The notes beneath the pieces are model-generated. The model had not been told where the DNA came from. It was given only the letters and a program-made list of their open reading frames with translations, and did not search any database. From Dillenia suffruticosa (taxonomy: Eukaryota > Streptophyta > Magnoliopsida > Dilleniales > Dilleniaceae), in assembly GCA_033439265.1 (NCBI GenBank), contig JAVTVX010000026.1:5519001-5583000 (forward strand): a stretch of DNA of 64,000 nt. Direction: 5' to 3'. The translations under genes and the position numbers were made by a program. Of this stretch, positions 32,445 through 44,205 are shown piece by piece; the first letter of the stretch is position 1, and the number at the start of each line of letters is the position of its first letter.

Positions 32445-33610
32445 TGGGTTAAAACAATCTCCTCGTTCCTGGTATGCAAAATTAAGTTCAGCATTTCTTG
32501 ATAATAACTTTAAGAAATGCATTAGTGATTCCTCCATATTTACTAAAGTTAACAATGAAGAAATCACTATTGTTCTTATTTATGTAGATGATATAGTTAT
32601 TACAGGAAGTGATATGAATGGTATTGATCAAGCTAGAAGTTTCCTTAAATCTACTTTTGAGATTAAAGATTTGGGAAAACTAAAGTATTTTTTAGAAATA
32701 GAGTTTGTCTATTCTCATAAAGGGCTAGTTCTATACCAAAGGAAATATGTTCTTGACCTTTTGTAGGAAACTGAAAGGTAGGAGCAAAACCAGCAGCAAC
32801 TCCTATATCCACAGCAGAACGAGCAAAAGGTGATGAAGAAATGTTCCAGGATATTCCTAGATATTAAAGACTTGTGGGGAGGCTCATCTACCTTACCATT
32901 ACAAGACCAGATATCACCTATGCCGTCAGCTTAATCAGTCAACAGATGCATGCTCCAAGGATTCAAGATTGGAAGGCAGGGAAAAGAATTCTCAAGTATT
33001 TAAAAAGCTCACCAGGAAGGGGAATTCTTATGAAAAACAACGTAGTATGGAGATTTATGGCTACTGTGATGCAGATTGGGTTGGGGATGTCACGGACAGG
33101 AGATCCACCACTGGCTACTATATGTTCGTGGGAGGAAATCTTGTAACATGGAAAAGCAAGAAACAATCTGTTGTATCCAGATCAAGCACTGAGGCTAAAA
33201 ACAGAGCAATGACAGCAACTACAAGTAAAATAGTTTGGTTAAAGGCATTACTTGAGGAGATGGGATTTCCTACTATTGCTCCTATTCTTCTACATTGCGA
33301 TAATCAAGCAACTCTTCATATCACTGCCAATCCGGTATTTCATGAAAGAACGAAGCACATTGAGGTTGATTGTCATTATATTCGAGAAAAATTAGAAAAC
33401 AAGACAATTTCAACCTCATATGTAAGAAGTGAAGACCAGCTAGCTAACATTTTCACTAAGGCAACAACTGAGCAACACCTTCAGCACATCCTTAGCAAGT
33501 TAGGGTCCATAGACATCTATGCACCCAACTTGAAGGGGAGTGTTAAAAATAAGGGAGAAGATGAAGATAAGTTTCAAGGTATTCAACTTGAAAATATGAT
33601 AATGTCATAA
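32445..33610 (+). pseudogene. Copia-H pol, RT and RNase H end
   Basis: The sequence starts at GLKQSPRSWY, directly after the Copia-G LTR, and runs through YVDDIVITG to the RNase H motifs CDADWVGD and HCDNQATLH. A TAG at 32764-32766 and one-base losses near 32773 and 33040 break it. SSAEAEY is changed to SSTEAKN. The frame ends at 33610, 70 bases inside the 3' LTR, as in the related Copia-J. Everything upstream of this RT point is missing from the window. Confidence 0.88.
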
Positions 33611-33997
33611 ACATTGGGTCTTTTATTTTTAATGTTCAGAATTTTACAACATATTTATGACCCAAAATATATTCAAAAACAAGCCCAATAAAGCCCAAAA
33701 GTATGGAGGAAAGGCTAAGAGGTAAACCCAAATAGCTAGGGGCAGTTTGGGTAATGTATATTCCAACAGTCTAAAAACTAGCTGTTGGAATTCCTTGGAG
33801 TTTGAGCCCCAACGGGAATATTGTCTTTGTTCTCTCTCTACTGGCTATATTTCTCCCTTTACCTATAAATAGAGCTATTGCTCTCCTTGTAAAAAAAAAG
33901 AGGAAGATAATCTCTCTTCCTTTATATCATTCTACCACATCAATAAAAATCAGAAATTTATTAGATTTCTCTACTCTTCTTAGTCAAAAATCCAACA
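33541..33997 (+). repeat. 3' LTR of Copia-H
   Basis: 457 bp from TGTTAAAAAT to TCCAACA, of the same family as the two LTRs of Copia-J. It contains the inverted pair ATTCCAACAG...CTGTTGGAAT (about 33760-33792) and TATAAATA near 33863. It abuts CACTA-type sequence, so Copia-H probably inserted into that transposon. Confidence 0.9.
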
Positions 33998-34329
33998 GTC
34001 ACTAAATTTAGCGACGAATATTAGATTTTCTCATTAAATTTAGTGACGAAAAATTATTCGTCGCTAAATTTAGCGACGAAATTTAGCGACGGATAATTTT
34101 TCATCCCTAAATTTCGCGACGGATAATTTTTCATTCCTAAATTTAGCGACGGATAATTTTTTGTCACTAAATCCGTCATAAATTTAGCGATAAAAATTTT
34201 TATCCGTCGCTAAATTTAGCGACACGTTATTAGCGACGAAAAATTTTTCGTCGCTAACGTTTTTAGCAACGAATTTTTATTAAATTTTCGTCACTAAATT
34301 TGTGACTAAAAGTTTATTTTTTTGTAGTG
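33998..34329 (+). mobile_element. CACTA (En/Spm-like) transposon terminal fragment
   Basis: The right edge reads TTTTTTTGTAGTG (to 34329), the complement of a typical CACTACAAAA terminal inverted repeat. The remaining 320 bp is packed with subterminal repeats of the TTTAGCGACGAAA / TTTCGTCGCTAAA type in both orientations, as is usual for CACTA ends. No transposase is present. The left end is lost at the Copia-H LTR. The right flank is LTR sequence of Copia-I, the likely host of the insertion. Confidence 0.8.
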
Positions 34330-34732
34330 TGTTAGACACAACAGAGGGTGAGAGTTTTAAGGTAGACAAAAAAGAGGACAAAATTCAGCTCCGAATGCAT
34401 AGCACGACAGCCAAAAACTTGCTTTTGTGTAGTCCAACAGCTAGAACATTTCTAGCTGTTGGGACCACTTCTTTTGGACCATTTTTGTTATTAAATGTGA
34501 AACCAAGGCTTGGCCATTTGGGTTCATAAAACGGGCTAAAATATAGGACTTGTTTTGGGATGGAGTTTTGGACTTTTATGTCTAAAATTCAAATTTTACA
34601 CCTTGGGCTGGCTGGATAGGGTTTGGAGGCTTCCTTGGATCTTTGAGTATTGTGTTGAGAGTTTCAATGGATTGAGGAGCAATGGCTCCTTTAGTAATGG
34701 CTTGACAATAATTTACTCTCTTACTTTCATCA
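34330..34732 (-). repeat. 3' LTR of Copia-I, cut by the CACTA end
   Basis: About 400 bp of an LTR related to 44206-44884 and 51769-52309. On the minus strand it starts TGATGAAAGTAAG after the purine tract TATAGGGGAG (34733-34742). It contains a 13-bp-arm inverted repeat around CCAACAGCTAGAA (about 34433-34461). The distal part is missing, replaced by the CACTA fragment. Confidence 0.78.
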
Positions 34733-35424
34733 CTCCCCTATAGGTTTGGCGTATAGATATTAATAATGCCTAACTTGTCTAGAATTTCTTTCATGTGCTT
34801 AGTTGTGGTCCGCTTGGTTATGATATCTGTGATTGTTGTTGCTCTTGATGCATCTTGCTTCTATGATGTTCTCTTCAAGCTTTTGCCGAATAAAATGACA
34901 ATTCATCTCGATATGCTTTGTCTTCTTATGGAACATGAATTGAAGGCAATGTGGATGCGGATTGGTTGTCGGTGTCCTTGATAAATCAATCAATGCCTTA
35001 ATCCACACCAACTCACTTGCAGCCATTGCCATGACTCTATACTCCGCTTCGGCACTTGATCTTGAAACCACATTTTGTTTTTTACTTTTCCAAGAGCCCA
35101 AATTTCCTGCAACAAATGTGCAAATTCCTATGGTTGAGAGACAAACATGCTTGTCTCCCACCCTACCCGCATCACAAAAGCCTAAAATTTTGGTGCTCTT
35201 GTTGTTTTTCATCCAAAGTCCTTTGCCCGGAGACCCCTTGAGATAGCATAGGATCCTTACCACTGCCTTCCAATGATACTTCTTTGGGGCATGCATAATT
35301 GGCTGATTTGGCTCACTGTGAAAGCTATATCTGGTCAGGTGATGGAAAGGTAGATCATCTTGCCCACAAGTCTTTGATACCTTTGAATGTCTTCAAATGG
35401 CTCAATGTTCTCTTTCCCATTGGA
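34733..35424 (-). pseudogene. Copia-I RNase H, 3' portion
   Basis: Minus-strand RNase H sequence with motifs FCDAGRVGD, SSAEAEYRVM and HKKTKHIEMNCHF, an altered version of the copia pattern. The first motif has Gly for Ala and lacks the Trp. It is interrupted at 35424 by Copia-J. The segment 35163-35424 occurs again, identically, at 40943-41204. Confidence 0.82.
35163..35424 (+). repeat. 262-bp exact direct duplication, left copy
   Basis: Every base of this part of Copia-I matches 40943-41204 by my reading. The two copies flank Copia-J. The right border of the left copy overlaps the J LTR by GGA, a 3-base microhomology. Confidence 0.93.
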
Positions 35425-35867
35425 GAAGATGAAGATAAGTCTCAAGGTATTCAACTTGAAAATATGATAATGTCATAAACATTGGGCTTTTTATTTTTTA
35501 ATGTTCAGAATTTTGCAACATATTTATGACCCAAAATACATTCAAAAACAAGCCCAATGAAGCCCAAAAGTATGAAGGAAAGTCTAAGAGGTAAACCCAA
35601 ATAGCTAGGGGCAGTTTGGGCAATGTATATTCCAACAGTCCAAAAACTAGCTGTTGGAATTCCTTGGGGTTTGAGCCCCAACGGGAATATTGTCTTTGTT
35701 CTCTCTCTACTGGCTATATTTCTCCCTTTGCCTATAAATAGAGCTATTGCTCTCCTTGTAAAATTAAGAGAGGAAGATAATCTCTCTTCCTTTTTATCAT
35801 TCTACTACATCAATAAAAGCCAGAAGTTTATTAGATTTCTCTACTCTTCTTAGTCAAAAATTCAACA
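35422..35867 (+). repeat. 5' LTR of Copia-J, missing first 13 bp
   Basis: 446 bp compared with 459 bp for the 3' copy. It starts at base 14 of the family LTR (GGAGAAGATG). It has TATAAATA near 35731, an ATTCCAACAG...CTGTTGGAAT palindrome near 35629-35661, and the terminal TTCAACA. Confidence 0.9.
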
Positions 35868-36841
35868 TGGTATCAGAGAAAACATCGACTCCGGGGTTGG
35901 GAAATTCTCTTCCTCAAATCTCTTCCTTTCAAATCCAACTTTTCTCCCAAATTATTCTAAGCTCAACCAATTACTTCCAATGGGCTAGTCATATCAGAAG
36001 ATCTCTCAATGGAGCAAAACTTCTGTCTTTCATTACAAAAGATCCTATGGATCAGCTAGACCCACGGTTTGATGAATGGAAGGAGCTGGATGATCAAGTG
36101 TTCCTATTGCTAACAAGCTCCATGGATCAAGCACACAAAAATATGGTGATGTGCTGTCCGAGTTCCAAATCCTTATGGGAGCAAATGTATGGGTTATATG
36201 GTCAGGAATCAAACTTGAGCAGAATATTTGAAATACAAAGAAGGATTGCGACCATCCAAATGGAGGAGAAATCAATTACACAATTGTTCGGAGAACACGA
36301 GGACTTGTGGAATGAGCTCAACAAATTGAGACCTCTCACAAGTGATATAAAAGTGCTGCAAAAGAGACAAGATGAAGACAAGGTGTTTTCCTTGCTCTCG
36401 TCACTCAATGAGTCATTTGCACAACTTTGACAGGAAATTCTTCGAATGAAAGAATTTCCATCATACCAAGAAACTCGATTTATGATTCAAAGAGCTGCAG
36501 TTTCTCAAAGGCTTGAGGAATGCAATCAGTCCAAAATTGAAGTTCATGGGTTCTCCACAAAGCAGAATGAACAAGCTGCAAATAAGGCTCATCAGGGAAT
36601 AAAAAAGGTGTGTTCTCATTGCAAAAAGTTGGGACATACCAAGGATGGTTGCTGGTTTCTTCATCCTAACCTTAAACCTGAGTTCATCAAGAAAAAAGAG
36701 CAAGAGAGGAGGGAACAAAATGCTCAAGCAGCTGCAAACAAAGCAAATCTGACATCTCAAAAATTAGGAAAATCCTCCTCAGGTACTTGCTCTAACTCAT
36801 CTGTTTCTTCTTCAAAATGGTTGATAGATTCGGGTTGTGAT
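35867..36841 (+). pseudogene. Copia-J gag and start of protease
   Basis: The start ATG lies on the LTR/primer-site junction; the primer site reads TGGTATCAGAGA (35868-35879), last base changed. Gag of UBN2 type is followed by the knuckle CSHCKKLGHTKDGC (about 36612-36653) and the protease motif IDSGCD. A TGA at 36428-36430 replaces a residue before QEILRMKEFPS, and the frame is otherwise open. It is cut at the Asp of SGCD by a solo LTR that brought the duplication GTGAT, and continues in frame at 37332. Confidence 0.9.
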
Positions 36842-37326
36842 TGATGAAATTTAAATATAGCAAGCTAAGAATGAAGGAAGAAACTTCAAGAATTTAATTG
36901 AGAATTCAAAGAGAGTTTACAAGCAATGAAGGCATGTTTTTCATACCTTCCAAAGAAACATATAAGCCCTATTTATAGAGAACAAGAAGAGGGGTAAGGA
37001 GATAAGAAAAGAGAGAGAGGAGAGGGCATTGTGCCCTCTCCAATTATGGCCGTTGGGGCTGTCCCCAACAGCTAGTTTTACTAGCCGTTCGGGACAGTCC
37101 CAACGGCTGTTTTTGCTAGCCGTTGGGGGACCTGTTGGTCCCCCATTTGCTGGCCCGGGCTGGGCCCGAAGGGCCCAGCCCGAACAATCCGGGCAAGGCC
37201 CATTTAGGCCCAACTTAGAAACTTTGAAGGGATTACAATGAGAATGAAAAATCTACCCAAATTAAAGCTATACATTTAGACTTGATTCCCTTAGGACATA
37301 AACCCTAATTGTCCTTTATTTCAACA
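36842..37326 (-). repeat. Solo LTR of the Copia-C family in Copia-J
   Basis: A 485-bp LTR in reverse orientation, full length compared with the Copia-C LTRs, with target-site duplication GTGAT at 36837-36841 and 37327-37331. No internal sequence is present. A complete element therefore probably inserted here and then lost its body by recombination between its LTRs. It keeps the CCAACGGCTAG palindromes with a few changes. Confidence 0.96.
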
Positions 37327-37331
37327 GTGAT

Positions 37332-40300
37332 CACCATATGGTCAAAGATAAGCAAAATTTTCAGAATCTTGAACCTCTCCTAGAGCCTAAAATGGTTAAA
37401 GTTGCAAATGGACATAATTTCAAAATTAAGCAAATTGGGGATGTTGAAATTTTTGGAAGAAAATCAAAGGCTTTATATGTTCCTCAATTTACCTCTAATC
37501 TTATGTCTATTGGACAAGTCACTAAGGACTTAAATTGCAAAGCTATCTTTGACCCTCATTCTGTTGTTTTTCAGAATTTGGAGACGAATCAAGTGATTGG
37601 TAGTGGATCTATGCAAGATAACTTGTATTTTTGGAAACAAGATAGTTTTGTATTTTCCGCAATCCAAGAGGAAAGTTACCTCCTTTGGCATGCTAGATTA
37701 GGTCATCCTTCTATGCAAGCTTTGAAATGCCTATTCCCATCAAAAAATTATAGTGATAGATATTGTGAAGCATGTATTTTTGGAAAGGAAACCCGAATGT
37801 ATTATCCTATTTCTGAAACTCAATATAAAAAGCCTTTTGATCTTGTTCACTCGGATGCATGGACTTCACCTATGATATCTAGAAGGGGATTTAAATATTT
37901 TATCTCATTTATTGATCATAAGTCTAGGTATACATGGGTGTATATGCTAAGATCGAAAGACCAAGTTTATGAAGCCTTCAAGTCCTTTTACAAGTATATT
38001 ATAAAACAATATGAGGCCAACACTAAAATTCTTAGGACAGATAATGGTGGGGAATATATGAGCACCAATTTCAAAAATTTCATTGAGGAGAATGGAATTA
38101 TTCATCAAACTAGTTGTCCCTACACTCCCCAACAAAATGGAGTTGTCGAACGCAAAAATAGACATGTCCTAGAAATAGCTAGAACTATCATGTTCTTTGC
38201 TAATATGCCTAAGCGTTTTTGGAGTGATGCGGTTAGTACCGCTGTTCATTTAATAAATCGTCTTCCAACTAGAGTTCTCCATGGAAAATCTCCATTAGAG
38301 TTGCTTAGAAAAGACAAACCAAACCTCTCTCACCTTAGAGTTTTTGGGTGTATTTGTTATGTTCATGTTCCTAGGCAATTTAGAGATAAGTTAGATATCA
38401 AAGGAAGGAAATGTGTTTTTATTGGATACGCTTCATTCCAAAAAGGATATATTTGTTTTGAACCTGACTCTAACAAGATATATACATCGAAAGATGTGAT
38501 ATTTGTAGAAAATGAATTCTTTTTTGCAGGAGAAAAAAATGAAGAAAATTCATCAAGCAATGACTTGCGAATCTTCTACGATGTTCCCATAAATCCTCCT
38601 CTGGTTCCTCAAGAATCCAATGAAGAGAATTCACTTTCAGGGGGAGAAAACGAAGAGGGAGGAGTGGATGAGTTTGAGAATGATGAGAACTCTTCCGAAG
38701 AAAGAGTAGAAGGAGAGGGATTGCCTACCTTAGGAGAATCCAGAGACGAAACTAGACTGCCCTCTCCGCTGGCTCCTCAACTTCGACGTTCCACCAGATT
38801 GAGGCTTCCTCCCTCAGAGTGGATCAACAGAAGAGTTTGTTACAATTCTAAGGTAACTCATTATCCTATTTTAAATTACTATTGTGTATCTAACACTTCC
38901 TCAAGCCATCAAGGGTTCTTGAGTGGCATTGACTCATCACAGGAACCTAAGGCTTTTGATGAGGCAAATACCAAACCCGAATGGAGACAAGCTATGCTTG
39001 AAGAACTAGATGCATTGAATAAAAATGGGACGTGGGAGATTACTACTCTCCCTAAGGGAAGAAAGGCTGTCGGGTGTAAATGGGTGTTCAAAATCAAGTA
39101 TAAAAGTGATGGATCCATTGAACGCTACAAGGCAAGACTTGTAGCCAAAGGATTCACACAAACTTATGGAGAAGACTACACTGAGACTTTTGCCCCTGTT
39201 GCCAAAATGAAAACGATAAGGGTTTTGATGTCAATTGCAACCAATGGAGGATGGCCAATGTATCAAATGGACGTGAAGAATGCTTTCCTTCAAGGGGACT
39301 TAGACGAAGAAATCTACATGCAAATTCCCCAAGGGCTAGATGAGGATTCAAACATCAAGGTGTGTCATCTCAAAAAAGCAATCTATGGGTTAAAACAATC
39401 TCCTCGTGCCTGGTATGCAAAATTAAGTTCAGCACTTCTTGGTAATAACTTTAAGAAATGCATTAGTGATTCCTCCATGTTTACTTAAGTTAACAATGAA
39501 GAAATCACTATTGTTCTTATTTATGTAGATGATATAGTTATTACAGGAAGTGATATGAATGGTATTGATCAAGCTAGAAGTTTCCTTAAATCTACTTTTG
39601 AGATTAAAGATTTAGGAAAACTAAAGTATTTCTTAGGAATAGAGCTTGCCTATTCTCATAAAGGGCTAGTTCTATGCCAAAGGAAATATGTACTTGACCT
39701 TTTGCAGGAAACTGGAAAGGTAGGAGCAAAACCAGCAGCAACTCCTATATCCACAGCAAAACGAGCAAAAGGTGATGAAGAAATGTTCCAGGATATTCCT
39801 AGATATCAAAGACTTGTGGGGAGGCTCATCTACCTCACCATTACAAGACCAGATATCACCTATGCCGTCAGCTTAATCAGCCAACGGATGCATGCTCCAA
39901 GGATTCAAGATTGGAAGGCAGCGGAAAGAATTCTCAAGTATTTAAAGAGCTCACCAGGAAGGGGAATTCTTATGAAAAACAAACATAGCATGGAGATTTA
40001 TGGCTACTGTGATGCAGATTGGGCTGGGGATGTCACGGATAGGAGATCCACCACCGGCTACTGCATGTTCGTGGGACGAAATCTTGTAACATGGAAAAGC
40101 AAGAAACAATCTGTTGTATCCAGATCAAGCGCTGAGGCTGAATACAGAGCAATGGCAGCGGCTACAAGTGAAATAGTTTGGCTAAAGGCATTACTTGAGG
40201 AGATGGGATTTCCTACTATCGCTCCTATTCTTCTACATTGCGATAATCAAGCAGCTCTTCATATTGCTGCCAATCCGGTATTTCACGAAAGAACGAAGCA

Positions 40301-40553
40301 CATTGAGGTTGATTGTCATTATGTTCGAGAAAAATTAGAAAACAAGACAATTTCAACCGCATATGTTAGAAGTGAAGACCAGCTAGCTGACATTTTCACT
40401 AAGGCAACAACCGAGAAACACCTTCAACACATCCTTAGCAAGTTAGGGTCCATAGACATCTATGCACCCAACTTGAGGGGGAGTGTTAAAAATAAGGGAG
40501 AAGATGAAAATAAGTCTCAAAGTATTCAACTTGAAAATATGATAATGTCATAA
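37332..40553 (+). pseudogene. Copia-J protease to RNase H
   Basis: This continues the protease at HHMVKD and runs through integrase (HHCC from about 37689, HSDAW, RTDNGGE, GVVERKN), a long acidic linker and RT (YVDDIVITG, about 39523-39549). RNase H has CDADWAGD, SSAEAEY and HCDNQAALH. The only lesion seen is AAA to TAA at 39486-39488, shortly before YVDD. The stop at 40553 lies 70 bases inside the 3' LTR, so more than 20 residues are LTR-encoded. Compared with the A/C/D group the linker and integrase are clearly diverged. Confidence 0.93.
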
Positions 40554-40942
40554 ACATTGGGCTTTTTATTTTTTAATGTTCAGAATTTTACAACATATTT
40601 ATGACCCAAAATACATTCAAAAACAAGCCCAATGAAGCCCAAAAGTATGAAGGAAAGTCTAAGAGGTAAACCCAAATAGCTAGGGGCAGTTTGGGCAATG
40701 TATATTCCAACAGTCCAAAAACTAGCTGTTGGAATTCCTTGGGGTTTGAGCCCCAACGGGAATATTGTCTTTGTTCTCTCTCTACTGACTATTTTTCTCC
40801 CTTTGCCTATAAATAGAGCTATTGCTCTCCTTGTAAAATTAAGAGAGGAAGATAATCTCTCTTCCTTTGTATCATTCTACTACATCAATAAAAGCCAGAA
40901 GTTTATTAGATTTCTCTACTCTTCTTAGTCAAAAATTCAACA
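40484..40942 (+). repeat. 3' LTR of Copia-J
   Basis: 459 bp from TGTTAAAAAT to TTCAACA, preceded by TTGAGGGGGAG (40473-40483). It is followed by CTACC, the start of the 262-bp duplicate of Copia-I. Confidence 0.93.
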
Positions 40943-41204
40943 CTACCCGCATCACAAAAGCCTAAAATTTTGGTGCTCTTGTTGTTTTTCATCCAAAGTC
41001 CTTTGCCCGGAGACCCCTTGAGATAGCATAGGATCCTTACCACTGCCTTCCAATGATACTTCTTTGGGGCATGCATAATTGGCTGATTTGGCTCACTGTG
41101 AAAGCTATATCTGGTCAGGTGATGGAAAGGTAGATCATCTTGCCCACAAGTCTTTGATACCTTTGAATGTCTTCAAATGGCTCAATGTTCTCTTTCCCAT
41201 TGGA
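40943..41204 (+). repeat. 262-bp exact direct duplication, right copy
   Basis: Identical to 35163-35424. From here Copia-I continues uninterrupted to its gag start, so this copy is the original position and the left one is the extra copy. Confidence 0.93.
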
Positions 41205-44200
41205 AGCCGACACCGGGCTGCAAGTGGGCTTTGCTCCAAGCTTTCATGTCTCATGTAGGAGTTCAAGAGCATACTTTCTTTGGTATAGAATTATCCCATT
41301 AGGAGAATAATCCAATTCTATTCCCAATAAGTATTTAGGCTTTCCTAGGTCCTAGATTTCAAATTTCAATTTTAGAAAGTTTCCCATTTGTTCTATCTGT
41401 TTTAAATCATTTTCAATAATTGTTATGTTATCCATGCATATAAGGATTATAGTTTTTTTATCATTTTCCATTTTGATAAATAGTGAGGAGTCACTATTAC
41501 ATTAATTGAAATTGTTACTTAATAGAGAGTTACTTAATTTGAATTACCATATTCTAGTGGATTGTTTTAGCCCATATAAATCTTTTTGAGTTTACATAAT
41601 TTTCCTTCTTGTTTAGGCGACTCTTAAGAAATTTGCATATATACTTCTTCTAAGTCATCTTGAAGAAAAGTATTGGCCACACCCATTTGTTATAGTGGCT
41701 GTTCTTGATTGGACTCTATGAATAAGATGAATCTTATTGTACTCATCTTTGTTACGGGAGCAAAGATTTCTTTATAATCGACTCCATAACTTTGGATATA
41801 TCATCTGGCTACTAAAACGTTTTTTATATTTGTTAATTGTGCCATCATATTTGTGTTTAATTTTGTAAGTCCATTAGCATCCTATGGCCTTTTTTCCTTT
41901 GGAAAGATCATTGATTTCCCATATTTGGTTTTTGGTTAAGGCTTGGAGTCCATTCTAATTGCTTTCCTTCCATTTTGGAATTCCTTGAGTCTTATAGAGA
42001 GAGTTCAACATTTGTATCTTGTCTCTGTTATTTAAGAACTTTTGATACTCAATTGAGACATTTGAGATGGTATAATATTTAGAAATGAGATGAGTTATTA
42101 TTACATTAGAGTTATAATAAACCCTCTTGTTGATCCATTTAGAAGGAGGAGCCCTAATTCTTGTTCGTCTCACAAGAGGTGGACGAGAAAGAAAATGAGA
42201 AGTTTCATTTGATAGTTGTTCTTCATTTGTGTTTGATTCTTCTTGTAATTCTTCTCTCCCTGAATCTGTATTTTCTTTATGTTGAGAAGATTCGTTTGAT
42301 TGTTGTGAATTTTCTTCATTTGTTTCATTTTTAGTAGCCGGAGAGATGGGCATGGGTTGCCAAAAACTAATTATTCTTTCTTGTTTTTCTTTGATCATTT
42401 CTTTTTCTTTGTGTTTTTTGAAGTACAATTCATCTTCTATAAACACTACAACCTTTGAAATCTAGAGTTTGTTATTTTCTAGATCTAGGCATTTGTATCC
42501 CTTTTCAGGGGATAGATATCATATAAAAATACATTTTTTTTCATTTTCTTCTAATTTATTTTAAGATGACCAGAAATCTGAACATAACATGTGCTTCCAA
42601 AAACTTTTAGGTGAGATAGGGAAGGTTTCTTATTATAGAGGATTTCAAATAAAGATTTTCCATTCAATGCTTCGGTTGGGAGCCTATTTATTAGGTGCAA
42701 AGCAGTGTTTACTACTTCACACCATAGAGTTCTAGGATATTTGAGTGGAACATAAGAGCTCTAGCTATATCTAAGAGATATCTATAATTCATTTTGGCCA
42801 CCCCATTTTGTTGTAGGGTATAAGGATAGGAAGTCTGGTGTACTATTTGTTTATCTTCTAGATATTCTTGGAATGCATTACTCATATATTCCCCTCCATG
42901 ATCGGTTCTAAGTATTTTAATATTTGCACTAAATTATTTAGTTACAAATTTTAGGTAGTTTCCGAAGGCTTTATAGGCTTGTGCTTTTGTGGTTAAGAAA
43001 TAGATCCATGTGACTGTTGACTTATAATCAATGAAATTAACAAAATATTTAAATCCTTGACTTGATAAGATAGGAGAAGTCCATAAGTTGAAATGCATTA
43101 AATCAAAGATATTTTCATATATAGTTTCAGAATTCGGGTACATTGCTCGGGTTTCCTTCAAAAATACAATCTTTATAATATCTATTTTCTATCTTCTGGA
43201 AATAGACGCTTTAAGGTATGCTTGAAGAGAAGTTTGCTCTTGATCTAAAAAGTAAATGTTGTTACTTCTAGTGCCCTTACCAATCAAATGATTCAACTTG
43301 GGGTCCTAAAAGACAACCATATTAGGATAAAAAAACAACCCTACACCCTTGGTCCTGGGTTAACCTCCTAATGGATATTAGATTTGAAGTAAACTTTGGC
43401 AAAGCGAACTATCATGTGGTTAGAAAGAGGAAAAATATTTTCAAGTTTGTTTTTGTCCTTAACCATATGATAGTCATATCCCCAGCCAATGATCCCAGAT
43501 TCTGAATTGATGGAGGAGTTTGGACACATACCAGATTTTTGGGTGATTTGCCGTAGCATTTTCTAGATGTCATCAATTCTATTGCCTTGTGTTGCAATGT
43601 AGGCCTCTGTTTGCTGCTTTCCTCCTTGTTCCTTTCTCCTAAAATTCTTTGGTTTGAGGTGCGGATGAAGAAACATGCAAGCCTCCCTGTTGTGGCCGGG
43701 TTTCTTGTAATAAGAGCATACTTCTCCCCTATTTTGTGCCTTGTAGATGGTCTGAGTTTCAAGAGTTTCAGCAGCAAACCATGTACTTCCATTCTGGTTT
43801 TTGAAGTTTTTTGAATCCTCATGCTAACCTCAATCCTTTGTTCCATGTTTTGTACTTCTTGAAATGATGAAATACTTTCATTCGAACCACCTCTTGTTAG
43901 ATTTTTTAAAATGGCTCTCCTAGAGCCATTTGAAATCCAAAAACTTTGTATTCCTCTCTTTGATACTGTAGAATTGTCAAAACACTTGTGAGAGGCCGAA
44001 GTGAGCCATTAGAATGGACTTCCTTCAATAGGGGCTCTCCGAGAATGTGATTTTCCGGATTGTGAGTATTGAGAGCTCTCTTGATGACCAAGCTCCAATT
44101 GTTTAATTTGTTGGAGTGTTATACATGGCTGGAATTGTGAATGGATGGAAGAAATTGGTAGATAAGGATTTTCTAAGAGTAGGATCGAGGCTTGCTATGA

Positions 44201-44205
44201 CAACA
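40943..44205 (-). pseudogene. Copia-I gag-pol, main part, strongly decayed
   Basis: Minus-strand copia polyprotein with many stops and indels. Recognisable parts are an RT remnant with the YVDD position destroyed (near 41430), an acidic linker with the RRTRIRAPPSKWINKRVYYNS block (41955-42446), and integrase pieces with HFNLWTSP in place of HSDVWTSP (42934-43161). There is also a knuckle remnant near 43690-43720 and gag pieces up to about 44190. The primer site (44194-44205) is degraded to TTGTTGTCATAGC. By mutation load this is among the oldest copia copies here. Confidence 0.85.

Larger units (their letters stand above)
35422..40942 (+). mobile_element. Copia-J, nearly complete element inside Copia-I
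   Basis: A Ty1/copia element with LTRs at 35422-35867 and 40484-40942 that differ at only a handful of sites. The 5' LTR lacks its first 13 bp. The element carries two nonsense codons and a C-family solo LTR. It is flanked by a 262-bp duplication of Copia-I rather than a 5-bp one. Copia-H is a second member of this family. Confidence 0.92.

Noticed and set aside
33998..34329. Regular short repeats resembling a CRISPR-like array
   Set aside because: The repeats are irregular, bidirectional and AT-rich, end in a CACTA terminal repeat, and lie in plant nuclear DNA.
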